A DNA stretch of 32,333 nt from JBOFFC01 sp051648405 (GTDB taxonomy: Bacteria > Planctomycetota > Planctomycetia > Pirellulales > Lacipirellulaceae): the NCBI GenBank assembly GCA_051648405.1, contig JBOFFC010000100.1, forward strand, positions 1 to 32,333. Reading direction: 5' to 3'. The notes beneath the pieces are model-generated. The model saw only the letters and a program-made list of their open reading frames with translations, ran no database searches and had not been told where the DNA came from. Positions 23,300-32,037 of this stretch are shown here, piece after piece (position 1 is the first letter of the stretch; each line of letters starts with the position of its first letter). The position numbers and the translations under genes were made by a program.

Positions 23300-24064
23300 C
23301 TAACGCGTCAGCCACGCCCGCAGCAAGAACCGCGGGTTCCCCAGCACGTACCGCTTCCACAGCCGGGTGGGGTCGGCCAGCAGCCGGGCCGCCCACTCGT
23401 GCCCTACGCGGCGCAGCCACTCGGGGCCGCGAGCTTGCTCCCCGGCGTAGTAGTCGCACGTGGCCCCCAGGGCCCACACCAGGGGGGCGTCGATCGCCGC
23501 GCGGTGCTCCAGCACCCACCGCTCCTGCGTCGGCGTCCCCATGCCGACGAGCACGACCTCGGGGCGACGCTCGGCGATTAGCTCGGTGAGCGACTCGGGG
23601 ACGCCCCCCTCCAGGTAACCGTGGTGCGTCGTTACGTCACCGAGGCTGCCGACTTGCTCGGCGATCGCGGCGACGGCCCGCTTGGCGACTCCCGGCTTGC
23701 CGGCGACGACCAGCGCTGAGAGCCCCTTGTCGCGGAGCCGCACGAAGAGCTCGGCGAACCAGTCGGCGGCCGTCATCCGCGGCGGCTCGGCGAGCCCCTG
23801 CAACCGCGCGCCCCAGCCGATCCCCTTGCCGTCGCAGTAGACGAGGTCGCAGCACTCGTTGACGTAGCGCCGCACCCTCTCGTCCCCCGCCGCGGTGTTC
23901 GCAACGTGGACGTTGAGGTAGCCGACGGTGCGCCGAGCGCCGGAGACTCGCCCCTCCTTCGCCGCCGCGACGACCCAGTCGAAGAGCTGCGCGAGATCAA
24001 TCGGGTCTACGGCCAGGCCCGTGACGTGGATTCTCGTCGGCAGCGATGGCAGGGAGTCGATCAC
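23300..24064 (-). CDS. WecG/TagA/CpsF family glycosyltransferase (GT26)
   Basis: This 254-aa enzyme would transfer a sugar, typically N-acetylmannosaminuronate or a glucosyl/mannosyl residue, onto a lipid-linked glycan. Family blocks are clear: VGYLNVHVANTAAGDERVRR, CDLVYCDGKGIGWGARLQG, HHGYLEGG, and PEVVLVGMGTPTQERWV followed by VWALGATCDYYAGEQARGPEW and ending GHEWAARLLADPTRLWKRY. Length is normal. The GTG start at 24064 overlaps the stop of the upstream glycosyltransferase (GTGA), so the two form an operon, probably for surface polysaccharide or exopolysaccharide. The acceptor and donor are not known. Confidence 0.93.
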   Translation of the reverse strand: MIDSLPSLPTRIHVTGLAVDPIDLAQLFDWVVAAAKEGRVSGARRTVGYLNVHVANTAAGDERVRRYVNECCDLVYCDGKGIGWGARLQGLAEPPRMTAADWFAELFVRLRDKGLSALVVAGKPGVAKRAVAAIAEQVGSLGDVTTHHGYLEGGVPESLTELIAERRPEVVLVGMGTPTQERWVLEHRAAIDAPLVWALGATCDYYAGEQARGPEWLRRVGHEWAARLLADPTRLWKRYVLGNPRFLLRAWLTR

Positions 24065-25356
24065 CGTCGTAGGGTCTCCGCCCAGGCGAGCAGCCCCTTT
24101 GCTTGATCGACGCGGTCGTACTCGGCGGGGACACCGGGAAAGGCGTGGCGATTGGGGTCGTTCGACTCGAGGTACCGCACGAGTGCGCGCTCGATCGCCG
24201 CGCGATCGTCGGGCGCCGCGACCAGCGGGTCGGGGACGTTCGCTTTCACCAGCGCAGTGGTCGCCGAGTCGATCGGCCCGAGGACCAGCAGCGGGCGGCG
24301 CACGGCCGCGCAGTCAAAGACCTTGATCTTGATGTCCTGCCGCTCGGGCCCGGTATGGACCAGCAGCAGGTCGGCGGCGCGCGTCGCGGCGAGCGACTCC
24401 TCGTACGGCTTCCAGCCGCCGAGCGTCACGTCGACGAGGGGCGAGGACGGCTTAGGGACGGGTTCGATCACGCGGCCGGCGATCTCGAAGTGGAACCGCT
24501 GGCCGCTGCGGGTCGCGACCGCGTCGAGCGCGTCGACCAGCGCGACGAGCGAGTGCCCCTGCCAAAGCGTGCCGCTGAAGAGCAGCCGCACGGGGGCGCC
24601 CGGCGCGCGGGGTGTGGCGGGGGCGTCGAGTATTTGCTCGACACCCGTTGTGTCGAACCCGTTGGGGGCCCAGCGCCACTTGGTCGGGGGCCCCTCGCCG
24701 AAGAACGCCTCGCCGAGGTGCTTCGCGTGGCGCGAGCGGACCTTGGCCAGCGTCTGACGGCTGACAATCGTCAGGCCATCGGCCTCGCGCAGCACGGCGC
24801 GCTCCAACTGGCGGTTGTAGGCGCGATACAGCGCGTTGGGGTGCGGGAAGAAGACGGGGTGAAACCAGTCGTCGCGGAAGTCGGCGACCCACGTGACGCC
24901 CTGTGGGAACCTCCGCTTCAGCGTCAGCCCCGCAAGGTGGACGCTGTTGTACGGACTCGAAGTGAGCACGACGGCTCGCTCGCCGACGAGCTTCGCCGCC
25001 GCGGCTACGAGCGGGCCGTTCGCCAGTCGCCGCTGGTCGGGCAACAGCAGCCACGGCCGGAGCCGGGCGGCGAGGCCACGCCGCTCGGGGCCGACCGTAG
25101 GAGCCGCGGCCGAGTCCCCCCCACCGCCACCCCCGCGCGCTAGCCGCGCCGGGTCGAACACCTTCGGCCGCAGCACGGTAGCCGGACCGTCATACACCTC
25201 GTCCGGCTGGTAGTAGGGGTCGAGCGGGTGCGCCTCGGGGGTGACGACCGTGACCGAGCGCCCCGCCGCAGTGAACCCGTGCACCCACCCGAGCATCCGC
25301 CGGGCGCCCGGCCCGCCGATGGGGGGAAAATAGTGCGTTAGGACCAGGACGTTCAT
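24061..25356 (-). CDS. Group 1 (GT4-like) glycosyltransferase
   Basis: The 431-aa protein has the GT-B fold outline: N-terminal MNVLVLTHYFPPIGGPGARR and a Rossmann-like second half with LLFSGTLWQGHSL. Further on, RAADLLLVHTGPERQDIKIK followed by VFDCAAVRRPLLVLG corresponds to the donor-binding E-x7-E region seen in a degenerate form. I chose the ATG at 25356 because it starts the conserved fold; the frame is open to 25515 but the extra part is not conserved in kind. It is coupled to the GT26 gene (4-bp overlap). It resembles sugar transferases of exopolysaccharide clusters, but neither sugar nor acceptor can be named. Confidence 0.87.
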   Translation of the reverse strand: MNVLVLTHYFPPIGGPGARRMLGWVHGFTAAGRSVTVVTPEAHPLDPYYQPDEVYDGPATVLRPKVFDPARLARGGGGGGDSAAAPTVGPERRGLAARLRPWLLLPDQRRLANGPLVAAAAKLVGERAVVLTSSPYNSVHLAGLTLKRRFPQGVTWVADFRDDWFHPVFFPHPNALYRAYNRQLERAVLREADGLTIVSRQTLAKVRSRHAKHLGEAFFGEGPPTKWRWAPNGFDTTGVEQILDAPATPRAPGAPVRLLFSGTLWQGHSLVALVDALDAVATRSGQRFHFEIAGRVIEPVPKPSSPLVDVTLGGWKPYEESLAATRAADLLLVHTGPERQDIKIKVFDCAAVRRPLLVLGPIDSATTALVKANVPDPLVAAPDDRAAIERALVRYLESNDPNRHAFPGVPAEYDRVDQAKGLLAWAETLRR

Positions 25357-25380
25357 CGCGTCGCCAGGCGGGAGAGGCGC

Positions 25381-25409
25381 GGGGGGCCTTTCAGGATGAT
25401 CGGCCCCCC
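25381..25409. other. 8-bp G/C hairpin in the glycosyltransferase leader
   Basis: GGGGGGCC and GGCCCCCC enclose a 13-nt loop, 24 bp upstream of the ATG at 25356. It could be an attenuator-like structure or part of a terminator of the upstream gene, but no U-tract is seen. Confidence 0.4.
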
Positions 25410-25490
25410 GGGGCGACGCAAACGCCCCCTCGCGGGCAACGCTTACGAGAAGGAGATAGGGGAAGTGGGTGATGGCGGTTCGGCGGGGCC

Positions 25491-25511
25491 GGCGCCAACG
25501 GCTGGCTCGCC
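25491..25511. repeat. GC-rich dispersed repeat copy (GGCGCCAACGGCTGGCTCGCC)
   Basis: It shares GGCGCC, CGGCTGG and GGCTCGCC with the sequence at 61-84 and the GGCGCC core of 14788-14807, suggesting a related but diverged repeat copy. Confidence 0.4.
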
Positions 25512-25548
25512 TCACCGACGCAGGCGGGGGGCAGCCGGCAGCGAGGTT

Positions 25549-25583
25549 TTGGTCATTGGTGCTTGGTCATTGGTGCTTGCCTG
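25549..25583. repeat. Heptad repeat, TTGGTCA/TTGGTGC type
   Basis: Units TTGGTCA, TTGGTGC, TTGGTCA, TTGGTGC, TTGCCTG are in strict 7-bp register; two 14-bp blocks are identical. This is the cleanest copy of the heptad repeats in the window. Confidence 0.85.
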
Positions 25584-25686
25584 TCTGCCAATCGCAGCGA
25601 CTCTGTTCAATCGAGACCATCCCCCCTTGATCTCCCGGTCGACCCCCCATCTCCCTTTTCCTGCGGCGTTCATCGAAGGCGGGGCT

Positions 25687-26271
25687 TCACACCGACTCGA
25701 TGTGCAGGCCACGGCTGCGGCGTTCCTTGCGGCGGGCGTCGTCGATCAAGTCGGCCACTTTGCGGACGTCGTCGATCCCGGCGAGTCGCAGCTCGGGAGA
25801 GGTGCGGTCGCTGCTCGCCATCATGATCGTCCCCACTCCGAGCGCCCGCTCGACGGGGCCCTGACGGTAGGTGACGTCGTCGACATCGATCAGCTCGACG
25901 CGATCGACGGTCCGCCAGAGGAGCCCACGCTCGTGGACAAACCGCTGGTTGGTGAGGCGGTAGTGAACGCTAAGGCGGCGATACCAATAGACGGCGGCCA
26001 TTGCGACCCACATCACCAGCACCAGCGCGGTTAGGATCCCCCACGCATTCCCCGAGAAGCTCGCCAGCAGGCCGACCACGATCGCGGCGATCGTCGCCCC
26101 CCCGCCGGCGACCCACGTCCCCAGCATCGCCTTGGGAGAGTAGCTGCCGACCCACAGCTCGTTCTCGGGGGTGTCGGGTCGGCCCTGCTTGGCGGCGGCA
26201 GCGCGCTCGAAGCGGTCCTTGGCGGTCGGCGAGGGGCCTGCCGCGGAAGCGGGGTCGGAGTTGTCGGCCAT
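25687..26271 (-). CDS. Bacterial PH-domain (DUF304-like) membrane protein
   Basis: The 194-aa protein has a soluble N-terminus (about 1-50), two membrane helices (about 52-78, TWVAGGGATIAAIVVGLLAS; about 82-100) and a C-terminal bacterial PH domain. The PH domain runs from YRLTNQRFVHERGLLWRTVD through VELIDVDDVTYRQGPVERAL to GVGTIMMASSD and a closing helix DVRKVADLIDDARRKER. This layout is usual for DUF304/YdbS-like proteins, whose role is poorly defined. I chose the ATG at 26271 (MADNSDPAS) as the natural start. It is divergent from the big secreted protein at 26472, sharing a 200-bp promoter region, and is separate from the glycosyltransferase operon. Confidence 0.85.
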   Translation of the reverse strand: MADNSDPASAAGPSPTAKDRFERAAAAKQGRPDTPENELWVGSYSPKAMLGTWVAGGGATIAAIVVGLLASFSGNAWGILTALVLVMWVAMAAVYWYRRLSVHYRLTNQRFVHERGLLWRTVDRVELIDVDDVTYRQGPVERALGVGTIMMASSDRTSPELRLAGIDDVRKVADLIDDARRKERRSRGLHIESV

Positions 26272-26471
26272 CTTGCTTGCTCGGAGAGGGTCGGGGGAGC
26301 GAAGTGAGGACGCCCGCCAGGGCCGCGGCAAGTATACCGTGACCGGCCGGCCGAGCACGCCCGGGGCCCATTCGTTGCCGGCCTGCGGTCCGGGGTGTTA
26401 AGGTCTAGGGACTCGGTCAACTTACGCGGCGCCTCCCATCGCTCCGCCGGATCTCTTCAGACGGCTCTTAA

Positions 26472-29400
26472 ATGACGCATCGGCACGGTCGGCGGCGGAC
26501 CCTTCGCGTAGAGTGCCTCGAGCGGCGCGAGCTGTTCGCCGGCGACACCTACCTTGTGAACTTCCAGAACGACGAGGCCACGACCCCGTCGCGCTACCTG
26601 CGCGACACGGGGCTGGTGTTCGGCGCCCGCGGGAACGGGTTCTCCTACGGATGGACGAGCGACCACACCGACCAGTCGCGCGAGCGGAGCCTCGACGCCG
26701 ACCAGCGGTTCGACACGCTGATCCACATCGAGGCCGGCCAGTCGTGGGGTTTCGACCTAGCGAACGGTCGGTACGAGGTGACCGTTGCCGTCGGCGACCC
26801 GGCGAACGACGACGGCCTGCATACCGTGAACGTCGAAGGGGTGAACCTGTTCAGCGCCGTCCCCGACCTCGCCACTCCGCAGGTTCGGACGACGGTGGTC
26901 ACGGTCAGCGACGGACGCCTGACGCTGGACCAAGGGGCCGCGGGCGAGAAGGCGACGCGGATCAACTTCGTGCACATCGTGGGGGCGTCGGCGCCCGGCA
27001 ATGCCGCGCCGGCGGCCCCGACGATCAACGAGCCCCCCAACGGCCAGGTGATCAACCCGGCCGACCTGCACATGGAAGCGGTCGGCTACTCGGACCCCAA
27101 CGGCGACACGCACAAGTCGACCGACTGGGAGGTGTGGACCACCGGCCTTAGCTCGCACCTCGTCTGGCAGACGCTCGGGATCGAAGGGGTCGAGCGCCTG
27201 CACACGCACCTCGGCGACGGCGTGTTTGTCGGTGATCGCGCGGGAGAGATCGACCTGGCGCCCAACACGGCGTACGAGCTCCGCGTGCGGTTCCGCGACT
27301 CCGCCGGTTCGGTGAGCGCGTACTCGACTCAGCCGTTCAGCACGGCCTCGGCCTCGACCACCTTCCCGCTCGAGCTGCGCGACGTCGCGCCGACTCCGGC
27401 CGCGACCTGGGTCCTCGCCGCCAGCGGCCTGGGGGTCGAGCTCCCCACCGGGACAACGCCGGGCCAGATGCGGCTCGAGGGGACCGGCGGCGGGGGGAAC
27501 CTCGTCAGCTTCGCCGGGCGGGTCACCACGGGCAACACGCAGGTCGACTTCCCGGCGCTCGCCCAGCACTCGTCGGTCCGCGTCGTCTTCCAAGCGGGCT
27601 CGACCGCGATTTCGTTCGGGCCTAGCAACCTCGAGCTGATCGGCGACAGCCAGTCGCGGACCTTCTACCTCCCGGCGGTGAACGTCGCGGCGGGGCAGCG
27701 CCTCGACCTGTGGGTGTCGAACCAGGGGGCAACCTTCTTCGGCAACGCGTCGCAGACCGCGCCCGACTTCTCGCTCCCGGCACGGTCGGCCGACGTGACG
27801 GTGCCGTTCGTCGTCAACGCCCCCGGGTTCGTGATCGAGGAGGTCGGCACAGGCTACCGCCTGCCGGTGAACATCGCGTTCGTCCCCAACCCGGGCCCCA
27901 ACCCGAGCGACCCGCTGTACTTCGTCACCGAGTTGTACGGCTCGATCCAAGTCGTCTCGCGCGACGGGACGAAGCGGACGTTCGCCTCGGGGCTGCTCGA
28001 CTACAACCCCTCGGGCCCGATCTCGGGGACGGGCGAACAAGGCCTGACCGGGATCGTCGTCGAGCGCGACGCCGCGAACCCCGAGGTCTACCAGCTCTAC
28101 GTCACGATGCTTTGGGACAACGGCGCGCCGGCCGGATCGCTGACACACTACCCGAAGGTCGAGCGGCTCACGAGCGTCGCCGGGGGCCTGTCGCTCGCGT
28201 CGCGCAGCGTGCTGCTGAACATGCAGCCCGAGACGCAAGGGCAGTCGCACCAGATCTCGAACATCTCGATCGGCCCCGACGGCAAGCTGTACGTCCACAT
28301 GGGGGACGGCTTCAGCGCCGCGACCGCGCTGAACCTCGATCAGTACCGCGGCAAGATCCTCCGCATGAACCTCGACGGGACCGCGCCCAGCGACAACCCG
28401 TTCTACAACGCGGCCAACGGCATCGGGGCCCGGGACTACGTCTTCGCCTACGGCGTGCGGAACCCGTTCGGCGGGGCGTGGCGCCAGGCGGACGGACAGC
28501 ACTACGAGGTCGAAAACGGCCCGAGCGTCGATCGCTTCGCCAAGGTTACCCGCGGGCAGAACCTCGGTTGGAACGGCAGCGACGCGTCGATGACCATCGG
28601 CGCGCTCTACAACTGGAGCCCCGCCACGGCGCCGGTGAACCTGACTTTCATCCAGCAGTCGACCTTCGCCGGGAGCCAGTTCCCCGCGAGCATGATCGAC
28701 CACGCATTCGTCAGCGAGTCGGGCCCGACCTACGCCGCGGGGCCGCAAGCCAACGGCAAGCGGATCACCGAGTTCGTCCTCAACGCGGCCGGCGCGCGCG
28801 TCAGCGGCCCGACGAGCCTGGTCCAGTACGCCGGCACGGGTCGTTCGACCGTCGTGGCGCTCGCCGCCGGGCCCGACGGGCTGTACTTCAGCGAGTTCTA
28901 CAAAGAGGACGGCGTCGGCGGGGCGACCGCAGTCGGCTCGCGCATCTACCGAGTCCGCTACGTGAACCCGCTCCCGGGGGACTACGACATCAACGGCGTC
29001 GTCAATCAGGCGGACTACGCGGTTTGGGCGGCAAACTACGGCTCGAACCTGCTGCTGGCTGCCGACGGCAATCGAGACGGCGTAGTGAACGCGGCCGACT
29101 ACACGGTGTGGCGCGACAACCTGGGGGCGACGGCAACCGCGGCGTCTGCTGCGCTGAGCGAGCCGCTAGAGGGCTCGGCCGCGCGGATCGAGCCCGACAC
29201 CGAGACGTCGATGACGGGGGACGTCGCATCGCTCGACGCGGCGTTCGCGTTGCTAGCTCCGTCGGGCCGGGTCAACGGTTCGACGGCGAGCCGCTTGTCC
29301 TCGACCACGAGCGTGGGGGCCGACGCCGACGACGCGCTGCTGTTGACGCTGCTAGCATCGCAGAGTGTCGAAGACGACCGCACCGACGCGGCGCCCGACT

Positions 29401-29483
29401 CGGCCGCCGGCGACGACGCGGCGCCCACCAGCCGCGGAGTGCGGCCCACCTGGCGGCCGGGGGTCCGTGGCCTCCGCGGGTAG
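26472..29483 (+). CDS. Giant secreted protein with sugar-dehydrogenase-like propeller and dockerin repeats
   Basis: The 1003-aa protein opens with HGRRRTLRVECLERRELFAG, the LEPR-xLL-like N-terminal motif of exported planctomycete proteins. A malectin/carbohydrate-binding-like domain (about 26-175) is followed by a fibronectin-like segment (about 180-290) and a further beta-rich region. A glucose/sorbosone dehydrogenase-type beta-propeller covers about 453-830, with QSHQISNISIGPDGKLYVHM, GKILRMNLDG and VFAYGVRNPFGGAW. A dockerin type I-like pair lies at about 835-885 (GDYDINGVVNQADYAVW; DGNRDGVVNAADYTVWRD). The last 115 residues are Ser/Ala/Asp-rich and disordered. Propellers of this family often bind PQQ and oxidise sugars, but whether this one is active is unknown. 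It probably works outside the cell on polysaccharides. Confidence 0.85.
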   Translation: MTHRHGRRRTLRVECLERRELFAGDTYLVNFQNDEATTPSRYLRDTGLVFGARGNGFSYGWTSDHTDQSRERSLDADQRFDTLIHIEAGQSWGFDLANGRYEVTVAVGDPANDDGLHTVNVEGVNLFSAVPDLATPQVRTTVVTVSDGRLTLDQGAAGEKATRINFVHIVGASAPGNAAPAAPTINEPPNGQVINPADLHMEAVGYSDPNGDTHKSTDWEVWTTGLSSHLVWQTLGIEGVERLHTHLGDGVFVGDRAGEIDLAPNTAYELRVRFRDSAGSVSAYSTQPFSTASASTTFPLELRDVAPTPAATWVLAASGLGVELPTGTTPGQMRLEGTGGGGNLVSFAGRVTTGNTQVDFPALAQHSSVRVVFQAGSTAISFGPSNLELIGDSQSRTFYLPAVNVAAGQRLDLWVSNQGATFFGNASQTAPDFSLPARSADVTVPFVVNAPGFVIEEVGTGYRLPVNIAFVPNPGPNPSDPLYFVTELYGSIQVVSRDGTKRTFASGLLDYNPSGPISGTGEQGLTGIVVERDAANPEVYQLYVTMLWDNGAPAGSLTHYPKVERLTSVAGGLSLASRSVLLNMQPETQGQSHQISNISIGPDGKLYVHMGDGFSAATALNLDQYRGKILRMNLDGTAPSDNPFYNAANGIGARDYVFAYGVRNPFGGAWRQADGQHYEVENGPSVDRFAKVTRGQNLGWNGSDASMTIGALYNWSPATAPVNLTFIQQSTFAGSQFPASMIDHAFVSESGPTYAAGPQANGKRITEFVLNAAGARVSGPTSLVQYAGTGRSTVVALAAGPDGLYFSEFYKEDGVGGATAVGSRIYRVRYVNPLPGDYDINGVVNQADYAVWAANYGSNLLLAADGNRDGVVNAADYTVWRDNLGATATAASAALSEPLEGSAARIEPDTETSMTGDVASLDAAFALLAPSGRVNGSTASRLSSTTSVGADADDALLLTLLASQSVEDDRTDAAPDSAAGDDAAPTSRGVRPTWRPGVRGLRG

Positions 29484-29559
29484 TCGCTCCGCCACAAACT
29501 CGCCACAAACTCGCCGCGCAAGACTGGCTCGGCGCGCCGTGCGCCGGTATCTTCGCAAC

Positions 29560-30033
29560 ATGAACTGCCCCTTTTGCCGCAAAGACCACGACCGCGTCAT
29601 CGACTCGCGGGCGAGCAGCGACGGGGCAGCCATCCGCCGGCGCCGCGAGTGCCTGTCGTGCAACCGCCGGTACACGACCTACGAGCGTCCCGAAGAGGCG
29701 ACGATCAAGGTCATCAAGAAGGACGGCTCGCGCGACCCCTTCTCGCGCGAAAAGGTCCAGCACGGCCTCGAGCGCGCCTGCTGGAAGCGCCCGATCAACA
29801 CCCGCCAGATCGAGGCCACGGTCAACGCGATCGAGAACGACGTCTACCAGAGCTTCGAGACCGAGATCGAGAGCTCGGAGTTGGGCCTGCTGGTGATGGA
29901 ACACCTGCGCGAGCTCGACGAAGTGGCCTTCGTCCGCTTCGCCAGCGTCTACCGCCGCTTCACGGACGCCAACGACTTCTTCAACGAGCTGAAGCCGATG
30001 CTCGACGGCGCCAGTCGCAAGGCGCCCCGCTGA
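29560..30033 (+). CDS. nrdR: Transcriptional repressor NrdR
   Basis: The 157-aa regulator senses ATP/dATP and represses ribonucleotide reductase genes by binding NrdR boxes. The zinc finger is at the N-terminus (MNCPFCRKDHDRVIDSR and then RRECLSCNRRYTTYER, with two CxxC pairs). An ATP-cone domain follows (about 49-140, IKVIKKDGSRDPFSREKVQH). Length is normal. I chose the ATG at 29560 because the zinc finger begins there; the open frame upstream is not conserved. It lies 76 bp after the giant secreted gene with no visible terminator. No NrdR box was identified in the window. Confidence 0.95.
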   Translation: MNCPFCRKDHDRVIDSRASSDGAAIRRRRECLSCNRRYTTYERPEEATIKVIKKDGSRDPFSREKVQHGLERACWKRPINTRQIEATVNAIENDVYQSFETEIESSELGLLVMEHLRELDEVAFVRFASVYRRFTDANDFFNELKPMLDGASRKAPR

Positions 30034-30068
30034 AGCCGTTGGGCGCGTGGGAGGCCCTCGCGGGTCGC

Positions 30069-30097
30069 TAGACAGTGGTCGGGAGGCCCCGTAAAAT
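30069..30097 (+). promoter_or_regulatory. Sigma-70-type promoter of tRNA-Ala
   Basis: TAGACA (30069-30074) and TAAAAT (30092-30097) are separated by 17 bp. Transcription would start about 8 nt before the tRNA. This is one of the best promoter matches in the window. Confidence 0.75.
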
Positions 30098-30112
30098 CCG
30101 CGGTTCGGACAT

Positions 30113-30185
30113 GGGGCGGTAGCTCAGTTGGGAGAGCGCTGCGTTCGCAATGCAGAGGTCGAGGGTTCGACTCCCTTCCGCTCCA
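30113..30185 (+). tRNA. tRNA-Ala (anticodon CGC)
   Basis: The 73-nt gene folds as a full cloverleaf: acceptor GGGGCGG/CCGCTCC, D-arm GCTCAGTTGGGAGAGC, anticodon stem CTGCG/TGCAG with loop TTCGCAA (anticodon 30146-30148), and T-arm AGGGTTCGACTCCCT. The G3-U70 wobble pair, the main alanine identity element, is present. CCA is not encoded. It reads GCG codons, which are frequent in this GC-rich genome. Confidence 0.96.
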
Positions 30186-30300
30186 CTAGGTTTATCGGGG
30201 TGTTTTCCAGGGCTGCCGTCCGGCTCTCGGTTGGCGGGGCCCGGCCGGCGGCTGGCGAGTCGGGTCTCCAGGACGGGCCGCTCGTTGGCGCCCTCGGCTT

Positions 30301-30307
30301 AAGGAGG
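30301..30307 (+). promoter_or_regulatory. Strong Shine-Dalgarno of hemW
   Basis: AAGGAGG lies 9 nt before the ATG at 30317. It fixes the start of hemW against the longer open frame and is one of the few perfect ribosome binding sites in the window. Confidence 0.85.
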
Positions 30308-30316
30308 CCCCGGCCG

Positions 30317-31447
30317 ATGGCCTCTCGTTCGGCCTACCTCCACGTGCCGTTCTGCCGCCACCGCTGCGGCTACTGCAACTTCGCCGTCGTCGCCGGGCGC
30401 GACGACCTGGCCGAGGACTACCTCCGAGCGATCGCGACCGAGCTCTCGTGGCTCGGCGAGCCGCGGCCGGTTGCTACGCTGTATTTCGGCGGCGGGACGC
30501 CCACCCGACTCGACCCCCCACAACTTGCGCGGTTGCTCGAGCTCGGTCGCCAGTGGTTTCCCCCCATCGACGCAGCGCGCCACGCCGAGTGGACCGTCGA
30601 AGCCAACCCCGGGGACCTCACGGGGGGCGCCATCGAGTTGCTCGCGGCGCACGGCGTGACGCGGATCAGCCTCGGCGTGCAGTCCCTGGACGACGCCAAG
30701 CTCCGCCATCTGGAGCGCGATCACACGGCGAGCGACGTGGAGCGCGTCGTCGATCAAGCGCAGCAGGGGGGGCTCGCCGTGAGCACCGACCTGATCTTCG
30801 CCGCCCCGGGCGAGACGCTCGCCGACTGGCGCCGCGATCTGGCGGGGGCGATTTCGCTGCGGCCCGACCACGTCTCGACGTACGGGCTGACCTACGAGCG
30901 GGGGACCGCGTTCTGGTCGCGTCTGCGCCAGGGAGGGCTTTCAGAGGTTGATGAAGAGCTACAGCGGTCGATGTACCTCGAAGGGATCGACCGGCTGAAA
31001 GACGCGGGGTTCGAGCACTACGAGGTCTCGAACCACGCCCGCCCCGGCGCGCGGAGCCGGCACAACGAGTCCTACTGGGCGGGGCGCGAGTACTACGCCG
31101 CGGGCCCGGGCGCCGCCCGCTACCTCGACGGCGTCCGCGAGACGAACCATCGCAGCACGACGACGTACCTGAAGCGGATCGGCGCGGGAGAGAGCCCCGT
31201 CGCCGAGCGCGAACGGCTCGACCCCGAGGCCCGCGCTCGCGAGCGCCTGGTCTTCGGGCTGCGGCGGCTGGAAGGGGTCGCGGAAGGACCGTTCGCCGCG
31301 GCCACGGGCTTCACGATCGACGCCCTCGCGGGGGGGACGATCGCGAAGCACGTTTCGCTGGGGCTCCTGGAGCGAGCCGACACGACGCTGCGGCTGACGC
31401 GCGAAGGGCTGCTGGTCAGCGACGCGATCTGGCCCGACCTGCTGTGA
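30317..31447 (+). CDS. hemW: HemW, radical SAM heme chaperone
   Basis: The 376-aa protein was long named oxygen-independent coproporphyrinogen III oxidase-like. HemW members bind heme and a 4Fe-4S cluster and are thought to deliver heme to respiratory enzymes. The radical SAM motif is C13, C17, C20 in PFCRHRCGYCNF, and LYFGGGTPTRL follows. The HNxxYW signature is present as RHNESYW with GREYYAAGPGA after it. The ATG at 30317 follows the strong Shine-Dalgarno. Length is normal. It lies 131 bp after tRNA-Ala and is convergent with the next gene, 20 bp away. Confidence 0.93.
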   Translation: MASRSAYLHVPFCRHRCGYCNFAVVAGRDDLAEDYLRAIATELSWLGEPRPVATLYFGGGTPTRLDPPQLARLLELGRQWFPPIDAARHAEWTVEANPGDLTGGAIELLAAHGVTRISLGVQSLDDAKLRHLERDHTASDVERVVDQAQQGGLAVSTDLIFAAPGETLADWRRDLAGAISLRPDHVSTYGLTYERGTAFWSRLRQGGLSEVDEELQRSMYLEGIDRLKDAGFEHYEVSNHARPGARSRHNESYWAGREYYAAGPGAARYLDGVRETNHRSTTTYLKRIGAGESPVAERERLDPEARARERLVFGLRRLEGVAEGPFAAATGFTIDALAGGTIAKHVSLGLLERADTTLRLTREGLLVSDAIWPDLL

Positions 31448-31467
31448 CCGCCACCGCGGCGCCAGCG

Positions 31468-32037
31468 TTACAGTGGCTCGCGCGGCAGCTCGCGGTTGAA
31501 CGGCGGGTCGCACATCGGAGGCAGGTCCCCCCCGGTCTCGTCTTGCCAGACTTCGCGCTCTTCGAGCGTCGCGTAGTAGCGCAGCCAGGTCTCGGGGTCG
31601 CCGCTCGTGTCGGCGCAATCCCAGTGCAGGTAGCTCGTACGCGAATCGAGCTTCTTCTCGTACGTCGGTAGGATGTCGCGGGCAATCAGCGTGTAGAGCT
31701 CGCGGTCCGACAGGTGGTCGGTGAACTCGAGCACGATCTGCTTCTGGTACAGCTTGTCGGCCGTGTCGAGCACGACGGCGCGAAGCTGGTCGGCGGACAG
31801 CCGATCGGGCTCGGGGAGCGCTAGCGGGGGATCGAACCACTCGGCCACCGGCAGCATGGGGGCCCGCTCCCAGGCGAGCATCGACTCGAGGAAGTCGTTC
31901 TCGCAGCGCGTGCTCATCCGCGCGACATCGACCGTGCCGATCGATTCATCGAACAACGGCTCGAGCTCGTTGCGCAACTCGGCGTTGCGCAGCAAGCAAT
32001 CGACGGCGTCGGGTTCGGAAGGGTTGGGAGCGACCAT
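31468..32037 (-). CDS. Conserved hypothetical soluble protein
   Basis: The 189-aa acidic protein has no signal peptide or membrane segment and looks mainly helical. Notable stretches are LLRNAELRNELEPLFDES, TRCENDFLESMLAWERAP, LSADQLRAVVLDTADKLYQK, EFTDHLSDRELYTLIARDIL and DPETWLRYYATLEEREVWQDE. I think it is a planctomycete-conserved hypothetical (the family is not characterised), but I cannot name a domain. The ATG at 32037 has no clear Shine-Dalgarno. It is convergent with hemW and stands alone at the window end. Confidence 0.75.
   Translation of the reverse strand: MVAPNPSEPDAVDCLLRNAELRNELEPLFDESIGTVDVARMSTRCENDFLESMLAWERAPMLPVAEWFDPPLALPEPDRLSADQLRAVVLDTADKLYQKQIVLEFTDHLSDRELYTLIARDILPTYEKKLDSRTSYLHWDCADTSGDPETWLRYYATLEEREVWQDETGGDLPPMCDPPFNRELPREPL

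Larger units (their letters stand above)
25357..25686. other. 330-bp non-coding region between the PH-domain gene and the glycosyltransferases
   Basis: It contains a GGGGGGCC/GGCCCCCC hairpin (25381-25409) just upstream of the glycosyltransferase start, a GC-rich repeat (25491-25511) and a heptad repeat (25549-25583). No coding sequence was recognised. Confidence 0.6.

Noticed and set aside
25549..25583. Possible CRISPR array at the heptad repeats
   Set aside because: The units are 7 bp with no unique spacers. No cas gene is in the window.
26757..28748. 663-aa minus-strand open frame inside the giant secreted gene
   Set aside because: It is a shadow of the real gene: no motifs, and composition driven by the GC-rich third positions of the plus strand.
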